NCBI GenBank assembly: GCA_025350305.1
Contig: JANXYC010000240.1
Span: 1 to 62,483 of the forward strand
Length of the DNA: 62,483 nt
Direction: 5' to 3'
Source: Cyclobacteriaceae bacterium
GTDB lineage: Bacteria; Bacteroidota; Bacteroidia; Cytophagales; Cyclobacteriaceae
The translations under genes were made by a program, and so were the position numbers. The notes beneath the pieces are model-generated. The model was not told the DNA's origin. It saw only the letters and a program-made list of their open reading frames with translations, and searched no databases. Below, in pieces: positions 1 through 9,086 of the stretch (within the stretch, counting starts at the first letter, position 1; every line of letters begins with the position of its first letter).

Positions 1-61
1 AATTTGAATAAATTTCACTTCAAAATCGCTTAAATCAGAAAAAACATAGTCAACTTTGAGC

Positions 62-2710
62 ATGGCAGAAGAAAAAATGATACGGTTGGGACAAGCTTCA
101 AGGAAGCTCAATGTGGGTCATAATACCATATTGGACTTTCTGGCGAAGAAGGGTTTTGCCGTGGAGAACAATCCTAATGCTAAGCTCTCTGCTGACCAGT
201 TTGCCATGCTGGCGAAGGAGTTTGCCTCGTCTGCGTCAGAAAAAATTGAGGCTTCTGTCCTTACCATCGGCACCAAGCACACGGAGACACTCACCATACA
301 AACTGATCCGAACACCCACCGCAAAAAAGCGGAGGAAGAGGATAACATCATGATCAAGAACCTTGGCTCAAAAGAGATCAAGGCGAAAGAAGAAGTGAAG
401 CAGCCGGAAAAGGTGGAGCGGGAAAAGACGAAGCTCGAAGGCATAAAGGTGGTGGGGAAAATAGACCTGGAGAAAAAGAAAAAAGAAGAGCCAAAGGAAG
501 AAGCACCAAAGAAAAGAGAAACGCAGCCGGAAGTTGAAAAACCTCAGCCTCCGGAATTGGAGTTGATCAAAGCGAAAGCAGACAAACTGCAAGGGTTGAA
601 AGTTGTTGCCCGGATTGATTTGCCAGCAGAAAAAAAACCGACACCCCCGCTGGACAACAAAGACAAAGAAGACTCCCGCAAGAAGCGACCTCGCAAAAGA
701 ATTCCTCCAACCAATAATAATGACGGGAAGAACGCTCCTCGACCAAGTGGTGGCACCAGTAGCACCACCAGCAGACGTCCGCCTGCGCATGCCCAAAAAG
801 GAGAACCTTCAGAAAAAGAAATTCAGGATCAGATCCGTGCTACGCTTGCAAAGTTAAGCGGTGGCCAGAAAAAATTCTCCGGAGCAAAATACCGAAAGGA
901 AAAAAGACAGGCGGTCTCCGATGCGCACGAAGAAAAGTTGTTGCAGGAACAGGAGGCTTCCAAGACGCTCCGTGTTTCAGAATTTATTTCTGCAAACGAC
1001 CTGGCCTCCATGATGAACGTTTCGATAAACGATATCATCTCGACCTGTATGGGCCTCGGCATGTTTGTGTCGATCAATCAGCGATTGGATGCCGAAGCGA
1101 TCACGGTAATTGCCGACGAATTTGGATATGACGTTCAATTCATTTCGTCCGAAGAAGAAACCGTTCAGGAAGTAGAAAAAGAAGTTGAAGAAAATTTAAA
1201 GCCACGCGCTCCCATCGTTACGATCATGGGTCATGTGGATCATGGTAAGACCTCGCTCCTCGACTACATTCGAAATACGAAAGTGGTAGCCTCCGAGGCG
1301 GGTGGCATTACACAACACATTGGTGCGTATGACGTCACCACCAAGAGTGGTCAAAAGATTGCCTTCCTGGATACACCCGGTCACGAAGCATTTACTGCCA
1401 TGCGCGCCAGGGGTGCGAAACTTACGGATGTGGCCATCATTGTGGTAGCTGCAGATGATGACGTGATGCCTCAAACCAAGGAAGCTATCAATCATGCACA
1501 GGTGGCCGGTGTTCCTATTGTTATTGCGATTAATAAGATTGACAAACCCACTGCCAATCCTGATAAAGTGCGCGAGTCTCTTTCCAAGAACAACATACTT
1601 GTAGAAGAGTGGGGCGGTAAATACCAGAGTCAGGAAATATCTGCCAAAACCGGCAAAGGCATTGAGGATTTGCTCGAAAAAGTCATACTGGAATCAGAAT
1701 TACTTAATCTCAGGGCCAATCCTGACAAACCTGCTGCCGGCTCTATCATCGAAGCCTCTTTGGATAAGGGACGTGGTTACGTGGCCACTCTGATGGTGCA
1801 AACCGGCACCCTTCGGGTAGGTGACATTATGGTTACCGGATCGAATTATGGCCGTGTAAAGGCCATGTTTGATGATACAGGCAATCGCCTTAAAGAGGCA
1901 GGCCCTTCCTCCCCTGTTCAAGTATTAGGACTGGATGGCGCTCCGCAGGCTGGTGAAAAATTTGCCGTATATGAAACCGACCGTGAAGCGCGCGAAGTAG
2001 CAACAAAACGCGCACAGCTTGTTCGCGAACAAAGTATTCGTACCAAAAAACATATTACCCTGGATGAAATCGGAAGACGTATTGCTATCGGTTCCTTCAA
2101 GCAGTTAAATGTCATTGTAAAAGGTGACGTGGACGGATCCGTAGAGGCGCTTTCAGATTCCTTGCTGAAACTTTCTTCCCCGAAAATCCAGATTGGGATT
2201 ATTCACAAAGCAGTAGGTCAAATTTCTGAATCCGATGTTCTGCTGGCGTCTGCATCCGATGCTGTCATTGTTGGTTTCCAGGTTCGTCCGTCACCAGCTG
2301 CCCGTAGGCTTGCGGAAAATGAAGAAATTGAAATTCGTTTATACTCGATCATTTACGATGCCATCAATGATGTGAAGAGCGCCATGGAAGGTATGCTCGA
2401 AAAAGAAATGGAAGAAGTGATTGTTGGAAATGCGGAAGTGCGTGAAGTATTCAAGATCACCAAGTTCGGAACTGTCGCAGGCTGTATGGTGACCGATGGG
2501 TACATCAAACGCGCCAACCCTATCCGCCTGATTCGCGACGGTATTGTTGTATACGCCGGCAAACTCAGTTCATTGAAACGATTCAAAGATGATGCAAGCG
2601 AAGTGAGATCTGGCTTCGACTGCGGGATGGGTATCGTTGGCTTCGACGATATCCAGGTTGGTGACGTAATGGAGAGCTACGAAAATCGCGAAGTAAAGAA
2701 AAGCACGTAG
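62..2710 (+). CDS. infB: Translation initiation factor IF-2
   Basis: IF-2 is the GTPase that brings initiator tRNA to the 30S subunit and promotes subunit joining. The 882-residue protein has an N-terminal IF2_N-like segment ([18 protein letters not shown]), then a long charged Lys/Glu/Pro-rich linker to about residue 270. The GTPase domain follows, with G1 GHVDHGKTS (near residue 390), [11 protein letters not shown]3 DTPGHEAF, G4 NKID and G5 SAKTGKG, and then the IF-2 domains II to IV. An upstream TTG at 56 is in frame, but ATG at 62 gives the usual MAEEKMIRL start. In most bacteria infB follows rimP-nusA, which would lie left of the window. A long linker is normal for Bacteroidota IF-2. Confidence 0.97.
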   Translation: MAEEKMIRLGQASRKLNVGHNTILDFLAKKGFAVENNPNAKLSADQFAMLAKEFASSASEKIEASVLTIGTKHTETLTIQTDPNTHRKKAEEEDNIMIKNLGSKEIKAKEEVKQPEKVEREKTKLEGIKVVGKIDLEKKKKEEPKEEAPKKRETQPEVEKPQPPELELIKAKADKLQGLKVVARIDLPAEKKPTPPLDNKDKEDSRKKRPRKRIPPTNNNDGKNAPRPSGGTSSTTSRRPPAHAQKGEPSEKEIQDQIRATLAKLSGGQKKFSGAKYRKEKRQAVSDAHEEKLLQEQEASKTLRVSEFISANDLASMMNVSINDIISTCMGLGMFVSINQRLDAEAITVIADEFGYDVQFISSEEETVQEVEKEVEENLKPRAPIVTIMGHVDHGKTSLLDYIRNTKVVASEAGGITQHIGAYDVTTKSGQKIAFLDTPGHEAFTAMRARGAKLTDVAIIVVAADDDVMPQTKEAINHAQVAGVPIVIAINKIDKPTANPDKVRESLSKNNILVEEWGGKYQSQEISAKTGKGIEDLLEKVILESELLNLRANPDKPAAGSIIEASLDKGRGYVATLMVQTGTLRVGDIMVTGSNYGRVKAMFDDTGNRLKEAGPSSPVQVLGLDGAPQAGEKFAVYETDREAREVATKRAQLVREQSIRTKKHITLDEIGRRIAIGSFKQLNVIVKGDVDGSVEALSDSLLKLSSPKIQIGIIHKAVGQISESDVLLASASDAVIVGFQVRPSPAARRLAENEEIEIRLYSIIYDAINDVKSAMEGMLEKEMEEVIVGNAEVREVFKITKFGTVAGCMVTDGYIKRANPIRLIRDGIVVYAGKLSSLKRFKDDASEVRSGFDCGMGIVGFDDIQVGDVMESYENREVKKST

Positions 2711-2736
2711 CCCTTCAGCAACATTAAATCAATATC

Positions 2737-2824
2737 GGGCGTCTCTAAAAACTCCTTGTACCCTTCTCTTCCGGAGGAGGGTGATGGGTTGAGGCCATAA
2801 AAAGGCATGTTTTTAGAGATGCCC
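2737..2824. repeat. 88-bp inverted-repeat element after infB
   Basis: The arms at 2737-2752 (GGGCGTCTCTAAAAAC) and 2809-2824 are inverted copies with one mismatch in 16. Between them is a smaller GC-rich imperfect palindrome around 2761-2781 (CCGGAGGAGGG). Such a structure could be a hairpin in infB mRNA or a small non-autonomous element. It lies just ahead of a separate terminator. Confidence 0.6.
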
Positions 2825-2830
2825 TATCAT

Positions 2831-2867
2831 AAAAAAGCCTGATCGAAATTCGACCAGGCTTTTTTAT
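2831..2867. terminator. Intrinsic terminator between convergent infB and lemA
   Basis: AAAAAAGCCTG at 2831-2841 pairs with CAGGCTTTTTT at 2855-2865. The inner TCGAA...TTCGA pairing extends the stem. The A-run/T-run symmetry means it can work in both directions, for infB (+) and lemA (-). Confidence 0.85.
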
Positions 2868-2891
2868 TAGCACGATAAGATGAGCATTGCA

Positions 2892-3467
2892 TCAGAATTT
2901 CACTTCCGGGGCCTTCTCTGATCCCGCCTCCGCTTTGAAATATCCCTTGTCCTTGAATCCCATAATGGAAGCAAAGAGAACAGCGGGGAAGGTTCTGCGT
3001 GATTTGTTGTAATCATTCACGGTATCATTAAATCGCTGGCGCGAAACATTGATACGGTTTTCTGTTCCCTCCAACTGCGCCTGGAGATCGAGAAAATTTT
3101 GGTTAGCTTTTAAGTCAGGATAACTTTCTGCTACCACCAACAGTCGGCTCAAAGCAGAGCTTAACCCGCCTTGCGCTTGTTGAAAGGCCGCCAGGTTTTC
3201 AGGTGTTAAATTGTTCGCATCGATCTTCACTTGCGTAGCTGAAGCGCGCGCCTGAATTACTTGCGTCAAAGTTTCCTTTTCAAAGTTGGCATAGCCCTTT
3301 ACCGTATTAACCAAATTCGGAATGAGGTCGGCCCGGCGTTGGTAGTCTGATTCTACGTTTCCCCACGCTTTTCCTACATCCTCTTCCTTACTAACAAGCC
3401 CATTGTAGGAGCTGAATCCTAACAGAACCAGCACAGCCAACGCACCTATAATGATCCACTTTGTCAT
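2892..3467 (-). CDS. lemA: LemA family protein
   Basis: LemA proteins are small membrane-anchored helical proteins of uncertain function. This 191-residue protein starts with a single hydrophobic helix (residues 4-20, IIIGALAVLVLLGFSSY). It then has the family's conserved region VSKEEDVGKAWGNVESDYQRR followed by RADLIPNLVNTVKGY, and long amphipathic helices. Length and motif order match the family, so the assignment is firm although the biochemical role is not known. It is transcribed alone, convergent with infB, and has one of the clearest promoters in the window just upstream. Confidence 0.93.
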   Translation of the reverse strand: MTKWIIIGALAVLVLLGFSSYNGLVSKEEDVGKAWGNVESDYQRRADLIPNLVNTVKGYANFEKETLTQVIQARASATQVKIDANNLTPENLAAFQQAQGGLSSALSRLLVVAESYPDLKANQNFLDLQAQLEGTENRINVSRQRFNDTVNDYNKSRRTFPAVLFASIMGFKDKGYFKAEAGSEKAPEVKF

Positions 3468-3489
3468 GTTAATTAGTGTTTTGTTTACC

Positions 3490-3516
3490 CAAAGATACAG
3501 TCAAAATTTCAACCAA
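3490..3516 (-). promoter_or_regulatory. Bacteroidota-type promoter of lemA
   Basis: On the minus strand, TATCTTTG (3490-3497) matches the -7 consensus TAnnTTTG exactly. A TTG (3514-3516) lies 16 bases further upstream, with another TTG about 5 bases beyond it. The -7 box is 22 bases before the lemA ATG. This is pattern matching only. Confidence 0.55.
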
Positions 3517-3782
3517 GACAATTGAAAATGAAGACGAACAGCGAGCAATATTATCCTCAAACTCTTAACTCGATTAAAGTTTCTACTCGGCCAAGCTAAT
3601 GGACCCTAGCTCTTAAAGTGGTCACCCTTGGATCGTGTTACCCAAATGCATTAAGCCGGCTAAAAATTCGCATATTATTAACACAGGTAAACCAATAAGT
3701 CTATCAAAACCTTACCATCATTAACCAAGTTTGCGTTCTGATTTTTATAGCCGGTTTTAAGCTAAGAATATGGATTCTGAAA
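3517..3782. other. Intergenic, no gene seen
   Basis: The gap between the lemA promoter and rlmI (with the promoter, 315 bases separate the two genes) is AT-rich and has no open frame with coding character, no strong hairpin and no recognisable repeat. Confidence 0.6.
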
Positions 3783-4952
3783 TCAGTTCACATACAACAT
3801 AAGCCCCTTCAAGTATTCCCCTTCCGGATGATAAATTGAAACAGGATGATCGGCGGGTTGTGAAAGATGATGCAATACTTTGATCTCTCGTCCCGATTGA
3901 ATTGCAGACGAGACGACGGTGTCATAAAATAATTGTCGATCAACCACTTGTGAGCATGAAAACGTGAATATGATTCCGCTTGGTTTTATGACCCGTATCG
4001 CTTCTGCGTTTAATCGTTGATAACCTTTCATCGCCTGGTGGCGTGCGTCTTTATGCTTTGCGAAAGCCGGCGGATCAAGTATGATGATATCGTATTCGTC
4101 CTTTTTATCTTTTAGAAAATCAAATGTGTCAGCCGCGAAACTCAGATGCTTAAGCGGATCAAAACCATTAAGTTCCAGATTCTTGCCGGTCATGGCCACT
4201 GCTTTCTCCGAAGCATCTACCGAATGGACTAATTCGGCACCCGCCTTGAGCGCATAAACTGAAAACCCCCCTGTGTAGCAGAACGTGTTCAACACTTTTG
4301 CCCCTCGGGACATCTCCCCGACCAGTCTTCGATTTTCGCGCTGGTCAAGAAAAAAACCTGTTTTCTGGCCCTCTTCCCAATCTACATAAAATCTATTGCC
4401 GTGCTCCAGGACCACATGGGGCAGAACACTCATTCCCAGAAGGTATTCATTTGCCGACTTTTCGGGCAGGGTATTCTGACTCTTGTAGTAAATGGAGTGT
4501 ACCCCTTGGACCACTTCTTTAACGGCCATTGCAATTGCTTGTCGGTCCTTATGCACACCGATGCTGTGTGCCTGCATGATTGCTACGCCGTTGTAAACAT
4601 CCATGATTAATCCTGGCAAGCCATCACCCTCACCATGTACAAGCCGGAAGCAATTGGTAAAATCGGTGATAACTTTACTAACGACCCGCTGATTAAATGC
4701 TTTGGCTATTTTTTCGCCATAGAAACTTTCGCCAGGAGGATTCAAAAAAGACAGCAGGCGCACCGTTATTGTCCCCTTTTGATAATGCCCGTAGCCAATC
4801 GTATGTTTCACTGCATCTTGTACCTCTACCCAATCGCCATCAGCAGGATTCCCCTCCAGGGAGTGAATGGCTCCGGAGAAAATCCAGGGATGAAAGCGCC
4901 TGGCCGATGCTTCCCTTCCTTTTTTAAGAATGACCTTTCCTTGTATATTCAT
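3783..4952 (-). CDS. rlmI: Class I SAM-dependent rRNA (cytosine-C5) methyltransferase, RlmI-like
   Basis: RlmI methylates C5 of cytosine 1962 in 23S rRNA. The 389-residue protein has an N-terminal PUA domain (about 1-75, with GREASARRFHPWIFSGAI), a middle EEA-like linker, and a Rossmann methyltransferase domain. Visible motifs are TGFFLDQRENRR (about 205), the SAM loop NTFCYTGGFSVYA, the acidic SAM residue in HSVDASE, DPPAFAK, and a catalytic-type cysteine in TFSCSQ near residue 330. Length and order match RlmI/YccW. The exact target base is inferred from the family. Confidence 0.92.
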   Translation of the reverse strand: MNIQGKVILKKGREASARRFHPWIFSGAIHSLEGNPADGDWVEVQDAVKHTIGYGHYQKGTITVRLLSFLNPPGESFYGEKIAKAFNQRVVSKVITDFTNCFRLVHGEGDGLPGLIMDVYNGVAIMQAHSIGVHKDRQAIAMAVKEVVQGVHSIYYKSQNTLPEKSANEYLLGMSVLPHVVLEHGNRFYVDWEEGQKTGFFLDQRENRRLVGEMSRGAKVLNTFCYTGGFSVYALKAGAELVHSVDASEKAVAMTGKNLELNGFDPLKHLSFAADTFDFLKDKKDEYDIIILDPPAFAKHKDARHQAMKGYQRLNAEAIRVIKPSGIIFTFSCSQVVDRQLFYDTVVSSAIQSGREIKVLHHLSQPADHPVSIYHPEGEYLKGLMLYVN

Positions 4953-5105
4953 CCAGTTGCATAAATTAACGCGATATTTTCAATTACTTCAATTTGTCGA
5001 AACCGCCGCAAATTAAATAGGATTGTTGTGTGATTGCCAAAATGAAGCAGGTATGCGTGATTGTGAGTATTGAAACCGTAAAAACAAACCAAAAATAAAT
5101 TGATT

Positions 5106-5687
5106 ATGAGATCTGTTCAATTGCTATTACTTGCCGTGCTTTTCTATGGATGTGGAAAGAATGCTTCGGTTGAACAACCAGCCGGACCAGAAACGACCCG
5201 TCAACTGGCAGGCATTCTAAAAGAATTTTCTGATACCCCAGGTTTGGCAAAGAAAGAAATACGAGACGCTTACGATAGAATCGTAACCATTGGCTATTTG
5301 CTTCATGGGAAAAAAGAAAGTTCATGGGTGGATTATTCTCCTCACAATGGGATGATCAAAACGGTGACAACCTATGTCCAAGATAAAAAGGAAGGGCTGT
5401 TTATTGAATTTGATTCAAACAATCAACTGTTTCGGCGATGCTATTTTCACAACGACAAACGTCACGGAGAATATAGGGAGTACAGCGGTGCCAATGTGAA
5501 AGAGGACCGCAACTATGAAAACGGAAAACTAGAAGGTGTGGCAAAAATCTTCTATGAAAACGGCAAGATACTGGAAGAGAGTTATTACAAAAACGGTCTT
5601 CGGGAAGGGGTGTCAAAATGGTATGATCAGAATGGCAACCTGACGATCGAACATGAATATAAAAACGGCCAATTGGTTAAGAAATAG
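5106..5687 (+). CDS. Lipoprotein with MORN/YwqK-type repeats
   Basis: The start is set at ATG 5106 rather than the in-frame TTG at 5100, giving 193 residues with a lipoprotein signal (LLLLAVLFYGC). The C-terminal half consists of tandem beta-hairpin repeats of the form NGKLEGVAKIFYENGKILEE, FKNG/YKNGLREGVSKWYDQNG. This is the YwqK/MORN-like pattern often annotated as an antitoxin, but here it is an exported lipoprotein, so that name should not be read as function. It stands alone between rlmI (opposite strand) and the HtrA gene. The role is unknown. Confidence 0.8.
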   Translation: MRSVQLLLLAVLFYGCGKNASVEQPAGPETTRQLAGILKEFSDTPGLAKKEIRDAYDRIVTIGYLLHGKKESSWVDYSPHNGMIKTVTTYVQDKKEGLFIEFDSNNQLFRRCYFHNDKRHGEYREYSGANVKEDRNYENGKLEGVAKIFYENGKILEESYYKNGLREGVSKWYDQNGNLTIEHEYKNGQLVKK

Positions 5688-5868
5688 GCATTTCTGAGTA
5701 AAAAACGAACTAAAACCCACAACTTTTCGTATTTAGCCTACCTGCAAAATTGTCATAGCAGAAGAGTGATCAGGGGCGGGCGATCATAAAAACTTCATCT
5801 GGCACACTTTTTCCTGTTATGACCGTTACGAAAGTGTTTTTAACAAATTTTATTACCATAACAACAGA

Positions 5869-7383
5869 ATGAATATAAAGCGTTTTGGATCTCTTTTCGC
5901 GGCAGCTATTCTTGGAAGTGTCATCACATTATTTACGGCTCAGTGGTATAACCCCAAAAGTGAGGGTATAAAAATTGAACATATTGCTGGTGTGCCAGCT
6001 TCGCAAGTAGCCTACCGTGTAAATGAAAAAGGTGAAGTCGTTCCGTTGGACTTTACCACGGTTGCAGAAAAAGTAACAAAGACAGTGGTTCACATACGAT
6101 CTATTTCGGATGGCCAGGTTAGTTCCCGTGACAAGAGCCCCGATCAGAATGATCCGTTTCAATTTTTTGATCCCAGCAGGCCGACGCGACGAGGGCCCAG
6201 CCAAAGCAGCGGAAGCGGTGTTATCATCAACTCTGATGGCTATATTGTTACCAATAATCACGTGGTTCAGGATGCAGACGTGTTGGAGGTTACCCTGTCT
6301 GATAATCGGACATTCAAAGCTGAGGTCGTGGGTACCGATCTTGACACCGACATTGCAGTAATCAAGATTAATCAAAAAGCATTGCCATATCTTTCCTTTG
6401 TAAATTCAGATGAGTCAAAAGTTGGTGAGTGGGTATTAGCCGTTGGCAATCCATTCAATCTTAACTCAACAGTTACAGCCGGTATTATCAGCGCCAAGGG
6501 AAGAAATATCAACATCATTAACAGTAATAATCCAAGCAATCCGCAGGCTGGGCGGACCGCAATTGAATCTTTCATTCAGACCGATGCTGCCATCAATCCT
6601 GGTAACAGTGGGGGTGCGCTTGTAAATCTTAACGGAGGCCTTCTTGGTATCAATACAGCAATTGCCAGCCCTACAGGTTCATATTCCGGTTATGGTTTTG
6701 CCGTTCCTTCCAACATTGTAAGCAAGATAGTAGAAGACCTTTTGGCCTTTGGTATGGTGCAGCGTGGCTGGTTGGGCATTCAGGTAGGCACGGTCAATAG
6801 TGAATTAGCAAAGGAGGAAGATCTCTCCGTGAGTGAAGGTGCCTACGTGAGCGGTTTCGGTGATCTGGAAGACAAGAGTGCTGCGAAAGAAGCTGGCATT
6901 GAGAAAGGTGATGTGATTGTGAAGTTGAATGAAACTCCCATCAAGTCTAGTTCTGCATTAATTGAATATATTGGACTTAAGCATCCGGGCGACAAAGTAA
7001 ACGTGACCGTCAATCGGAAAGGCAAGGAGAAGTCATTTGCTGTGACCTTAAAAAACCGCGAAGGTAAACTTGGCAACTTAAAGCTTGAACCTAAAGTCGC
7101 TTCCTCTTCGCTGGGCCTGATATTGGAAGATTTGGACAACAAAGCACTCAAGCATCTTGACCTGGCCAGTGGCGTACGGGTAAAATCGGTGGAAAACGGT
7201 AAGGTAGCGCGCTACACGGAAATGAGGGATGGGTTTATTATCACTCAGGTGAATGATAAAGTTGTTAAAACAGCTGAAGACATAGATGAAATTGTTAAAA
7301 GTAAAAAACCGGGGGATCTGATTACATTCTCGGGAGTGTATGAAGACTATCCCAAGGAGTTTAACTATGCAATACGAATGTAA
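5869..7383 (+). CDS. degP: HtrA/DegP-like periplasmic serine protease (Do family)
   Basis: HtrA proteases degrade or refold misfolded envelope proteins. The 504-residue protein has an N-terminal membrane anchor or signal (residues 7-25) and a trypsin-like domain whose triad is visible: His in TNNHVVQDAD, Asp in TDIAVIKI and Ser in NPGNSGGAL. PDZ1 begins near 300 (QRGWLGIQVG, carboxylate-binding-type loop) with KGDVIVKLNE. A second, more diverged PDZ runs from about 405 (SSLGLILEDL) to the end. A proline/arginine-rich insertion before the first strand (about 90-110) is typical of Bacteroidota members. A 57-residue ORF follows 15 bases downstream. Confidence 0.95.
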   Translation: MNIKRFGSLFAAAILGSVITLFTAQWYNPKSEGIKIEHIAGVPASQVAYRVNEKGEVVPLDFTTVAEKVTKTVVHIRSISDGQVSSRDKSPDQNDPFQFFDPSRPTRRGPSQSSGSGVIINSDGYIVTNNHVVQDADVLEVTLSDNRTFKAEVVGTDLDTDIAVIKINQKALPYLSFVNSDESKVGEWVLAVGNPFNLNSTVTAGIISAKGRNINIINSNNPSNPQAGRTAIESFIQTDAAINPGNSGGALVNLNGGLLGINTAIASPTGSYSGYGFAVPSNIVSKIVEDLLAFGMVQRGWLGIQVGTVNSELAKEEDLSVSEGAYVSGFGDLEDKSAAKEAGIEKGDVIVKLNETPIKSSSALIEYIGLKHPGDKVNVTVNRKGKEKSFAVTLKNREGKLGNLKLEPKVASSSLGLILEDLDNKALKHLDLASGVRVKSVENGKVARYTEMRDGFIITQVNDKVVKTAEDIDEIVKSKKPGDLITFSGVYEDYPKEFNYAIRM

Positions 7384-7398
7384 TTTAAACGAGGTGAA

Positions 7399-7572
7399 AT
7401 GAGGAGATTGTTTAAAAAAGGCGATCGCGTCCAAAGTAAATTGGACGGAAAAGTCATGGAAGTGCTCAAGTACTTCAAAAAGAATCTGGTAGAAGTGAAA
7501 TGGTTTGACTTAAAGTCCAAAGAGGTTCACACCAACAAGGTAAAGGAAGACAAGTTGTGCAAAGCAGCCTAA
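7399..7572 (+). CDS. Small basic protein, DUF2158/KOW-like
   Basis: An ATG-initiated 57-residue ORF lies 15 bases after the HtrA gene. It begins MRRLFKKGDRVQSKLDGKVM and continues with EVLKYFKKNLVEVKWFD, ending KEDKLCKAA. The GDxVxxKxxGxxMxV start and the VEVKWFD strand resemble DUF2158-type small proteins, which form a KOW/SH3-like beta fold. The function is unknown. Coding character, the short spacing and a plausible fold support a real gene. It may be cotranscribed with the protease. Confidence 0.6.
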   Translation: MRRLFKKGDRVQSKLDGKVMEVLKYFKKNLVEVKWFDLKSKEVHTNKVKEDKLCKAA

Positions 7573-7755
7573 GCTATCGGCTAACTGTTTGGCCTTGGGT
7601 GTTGCTTAAGGCCACGGTTAATTGTTCACATCAGCCAATAAACTACTAACTTCGCTGTTAGACTTAGCAATCCTTTTATCAAAAAGTTTGAAATCCCAGC
7701 ATATTACCGGTCTTCCATTACAGGCCGGATCAAAGAAGCGCGCAGGCTGAAAGAC

Positions 7756-8898
7756 TTGCGAAAGCAGGACTTTTCTCCCTCCATTCTTGACTTTGGCCCG
7801 GTGAGGTTCATCCTTGCTCGTCACTTTGGCTTCTGTTACGGCGTGGAGAATGCGATAGAAATCAGCTACCGGGCCTTGGAAGAAAATCCTACCAAGAAAG
7901 TTTTCCTTTTAAGTCAGATGATCCACAACCAGGAAGTGAATAGCGACCTTCTCGACCGAGGAATAAAATTCATCATGGACACCGATGGCACACCATTCAT
8001 TCCCTGGCATGATGTAAGCAAGGACGATGTGGTTATCATACCCGCCTTCGGCACCACGCTGGAGATTGAAAGACTCCTCCATGAGAAAGGGGTTGACGTG
8101 CAGAAGTACAACACAACGTGTCCGTTTGTTGAAAAAGTGTGGAATCGCTCAGAAAAGCTTGGTAAGGATGACTTTACGATCATTATTCATGGCAAGGTTA
8201 GGCATGAAGAGACACGGGCAACCTTTTCACACAGCGCAGAAAACGGTCCATCCGTTATCGTTCGCGACATGGAAGACGCGATTCAACTTGGAAATTATAT
8301 ACTTGGCAGCAAACCGCGATCTGATTTTTTCGAGGAGTTCGTCGGTAAATTTTCAGAAGGATTTAATCCGGACGTTCACCTGAAAAAAATTGGTGTCGTC
8401 AATCAAACTACCATGCTCGCCACAGAGACACAGGCTATTGCTGATTTCTTCCATCAACTAATGATGAAAAAATATGGTGCGCAATCTATCAAAGAGCATT
8501 TTGCTGACACAAAAGATACGCTCTGCTACGCCACCAATGACAATCAGGACGCCACCTACGAGCTATTGAAAACCAATGCTGACTTTGCCATCGTGGTGGG
8601 TGGATATAATAGTTCCAACACCTCGCATATTGTGGAGCTCTGTGAACGGAACTTTCCCACCTACTTCATCAACTCAGAGCATGAGATAAATTCAAGAAAG
8701 GAGATTCATCACTTGAATTATCATACGAAAGAAAAAATCATCACGCACACTTTTATTCCGGAAAAAAAACCGGTCAATATTGTGCTGACGAGTGGGGCAT
8801 CCTGCCCGGATACGGTGGTGGACAGGGTGATGTTGAGGCTAATGGGATATTTCGAGGGGGTTAGGGCGATGGAAGAGGTGCTTCAGAAAATTGTCTGA
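7756..8898 (+). CDS. ispH: 4-hydroxy-3-methylbut-2-enyl diphosphate reductase
   Basis: IspH (LytB) is the last enzyme of the MEP isoprenoid pathway, an iron-sulfur enzyme that makes IPP and DMAPP. The three cluster cysteines are in HFGFCYGVENA, NTTCPFVEKV and GASCPDTVVD. The substrate-binding TSNT-like stretch is SSNTSHIVELC. TTG 7756 is the first usable start by standard rules. However, the frame is open back to 7642, and the stretch from 7678 reads KKFEIPAYYRSSITGRIKEA, which resembles the N-terminal extension I recall from other Bacteroidota IspH proteins. The codon at 7678 is ATC where Met would be expected (see findings). From 7678 the protein would be 406 residues. Confidence 0.95.
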   Translation: MRKQDFSPSILDFGPVRFILARHFGFCYGVENAIEISYRALEENPTKKVFLLSQMIHNQEVNSDLLDRGIKFIMDTDGTPFIPWHDVSKDDVVIIPAFGTTLEIERLLHEKGVDVQKYNTTCPFVEKVWNRSEKLGKDDFTIIIHGKVRHEETRATFSHSAENGPSVIVRDMEDAIQLGNYILGSKPRSDFFEEFVGKFSEGFNPDVHLKKIGVVNQTTMLATETQAIADFFHQLMMKKYGAQSIKEHFADTKDTLCYATNDNQDATYELLKTNADFAIVVGGYNSSNTSHIVELCERNFPTYFINSEHEINSRKEIHHLNYHTKEKIITHTFIPEKKPVNIVLTSGASCPDTVVDRVMLRLMGYFEGVRAMEEVLQKIV

Positions 8899-9074
8899 AT
8901 CAGGATTCAATCAGGATTTAGTTGATTGGAGGATTGGCAGGATTTTATTAACCGGATTATGTTTTGGGTTGATAAGTACGCCGACAGAAAAATCATAAGC
9001 CGCCGCATAATTTGGAAATATCTTCTTAAGAATGCCCGTTCTTCACCTGGTCATGAATTCCTGATCATTCGTAC

Positions 9075-9082
9075 TATTTTTG
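9075..9082 (+). promoter_or_regulatory. Candidate -7 element abutting the TonB receptor start
   Basis: TATTTTTG matches TAnnTTTG exactly and ends 4 bases before the TTG start at 9087. No good -33 TTG is seen. If real, transcription would start at or within a base or two of the start codon. Confidence 0.35.
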
Positions 9083-9086
9083 CAAC

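Noticed and set aside
368-796. Minus-strand ORF of 142 codons inside infB
   Set aside because: It is antisense to a conserved low-complexity linker of infB and rich in Phe/Leu/Arg from the complement of Lys/Glu codons; no real features.
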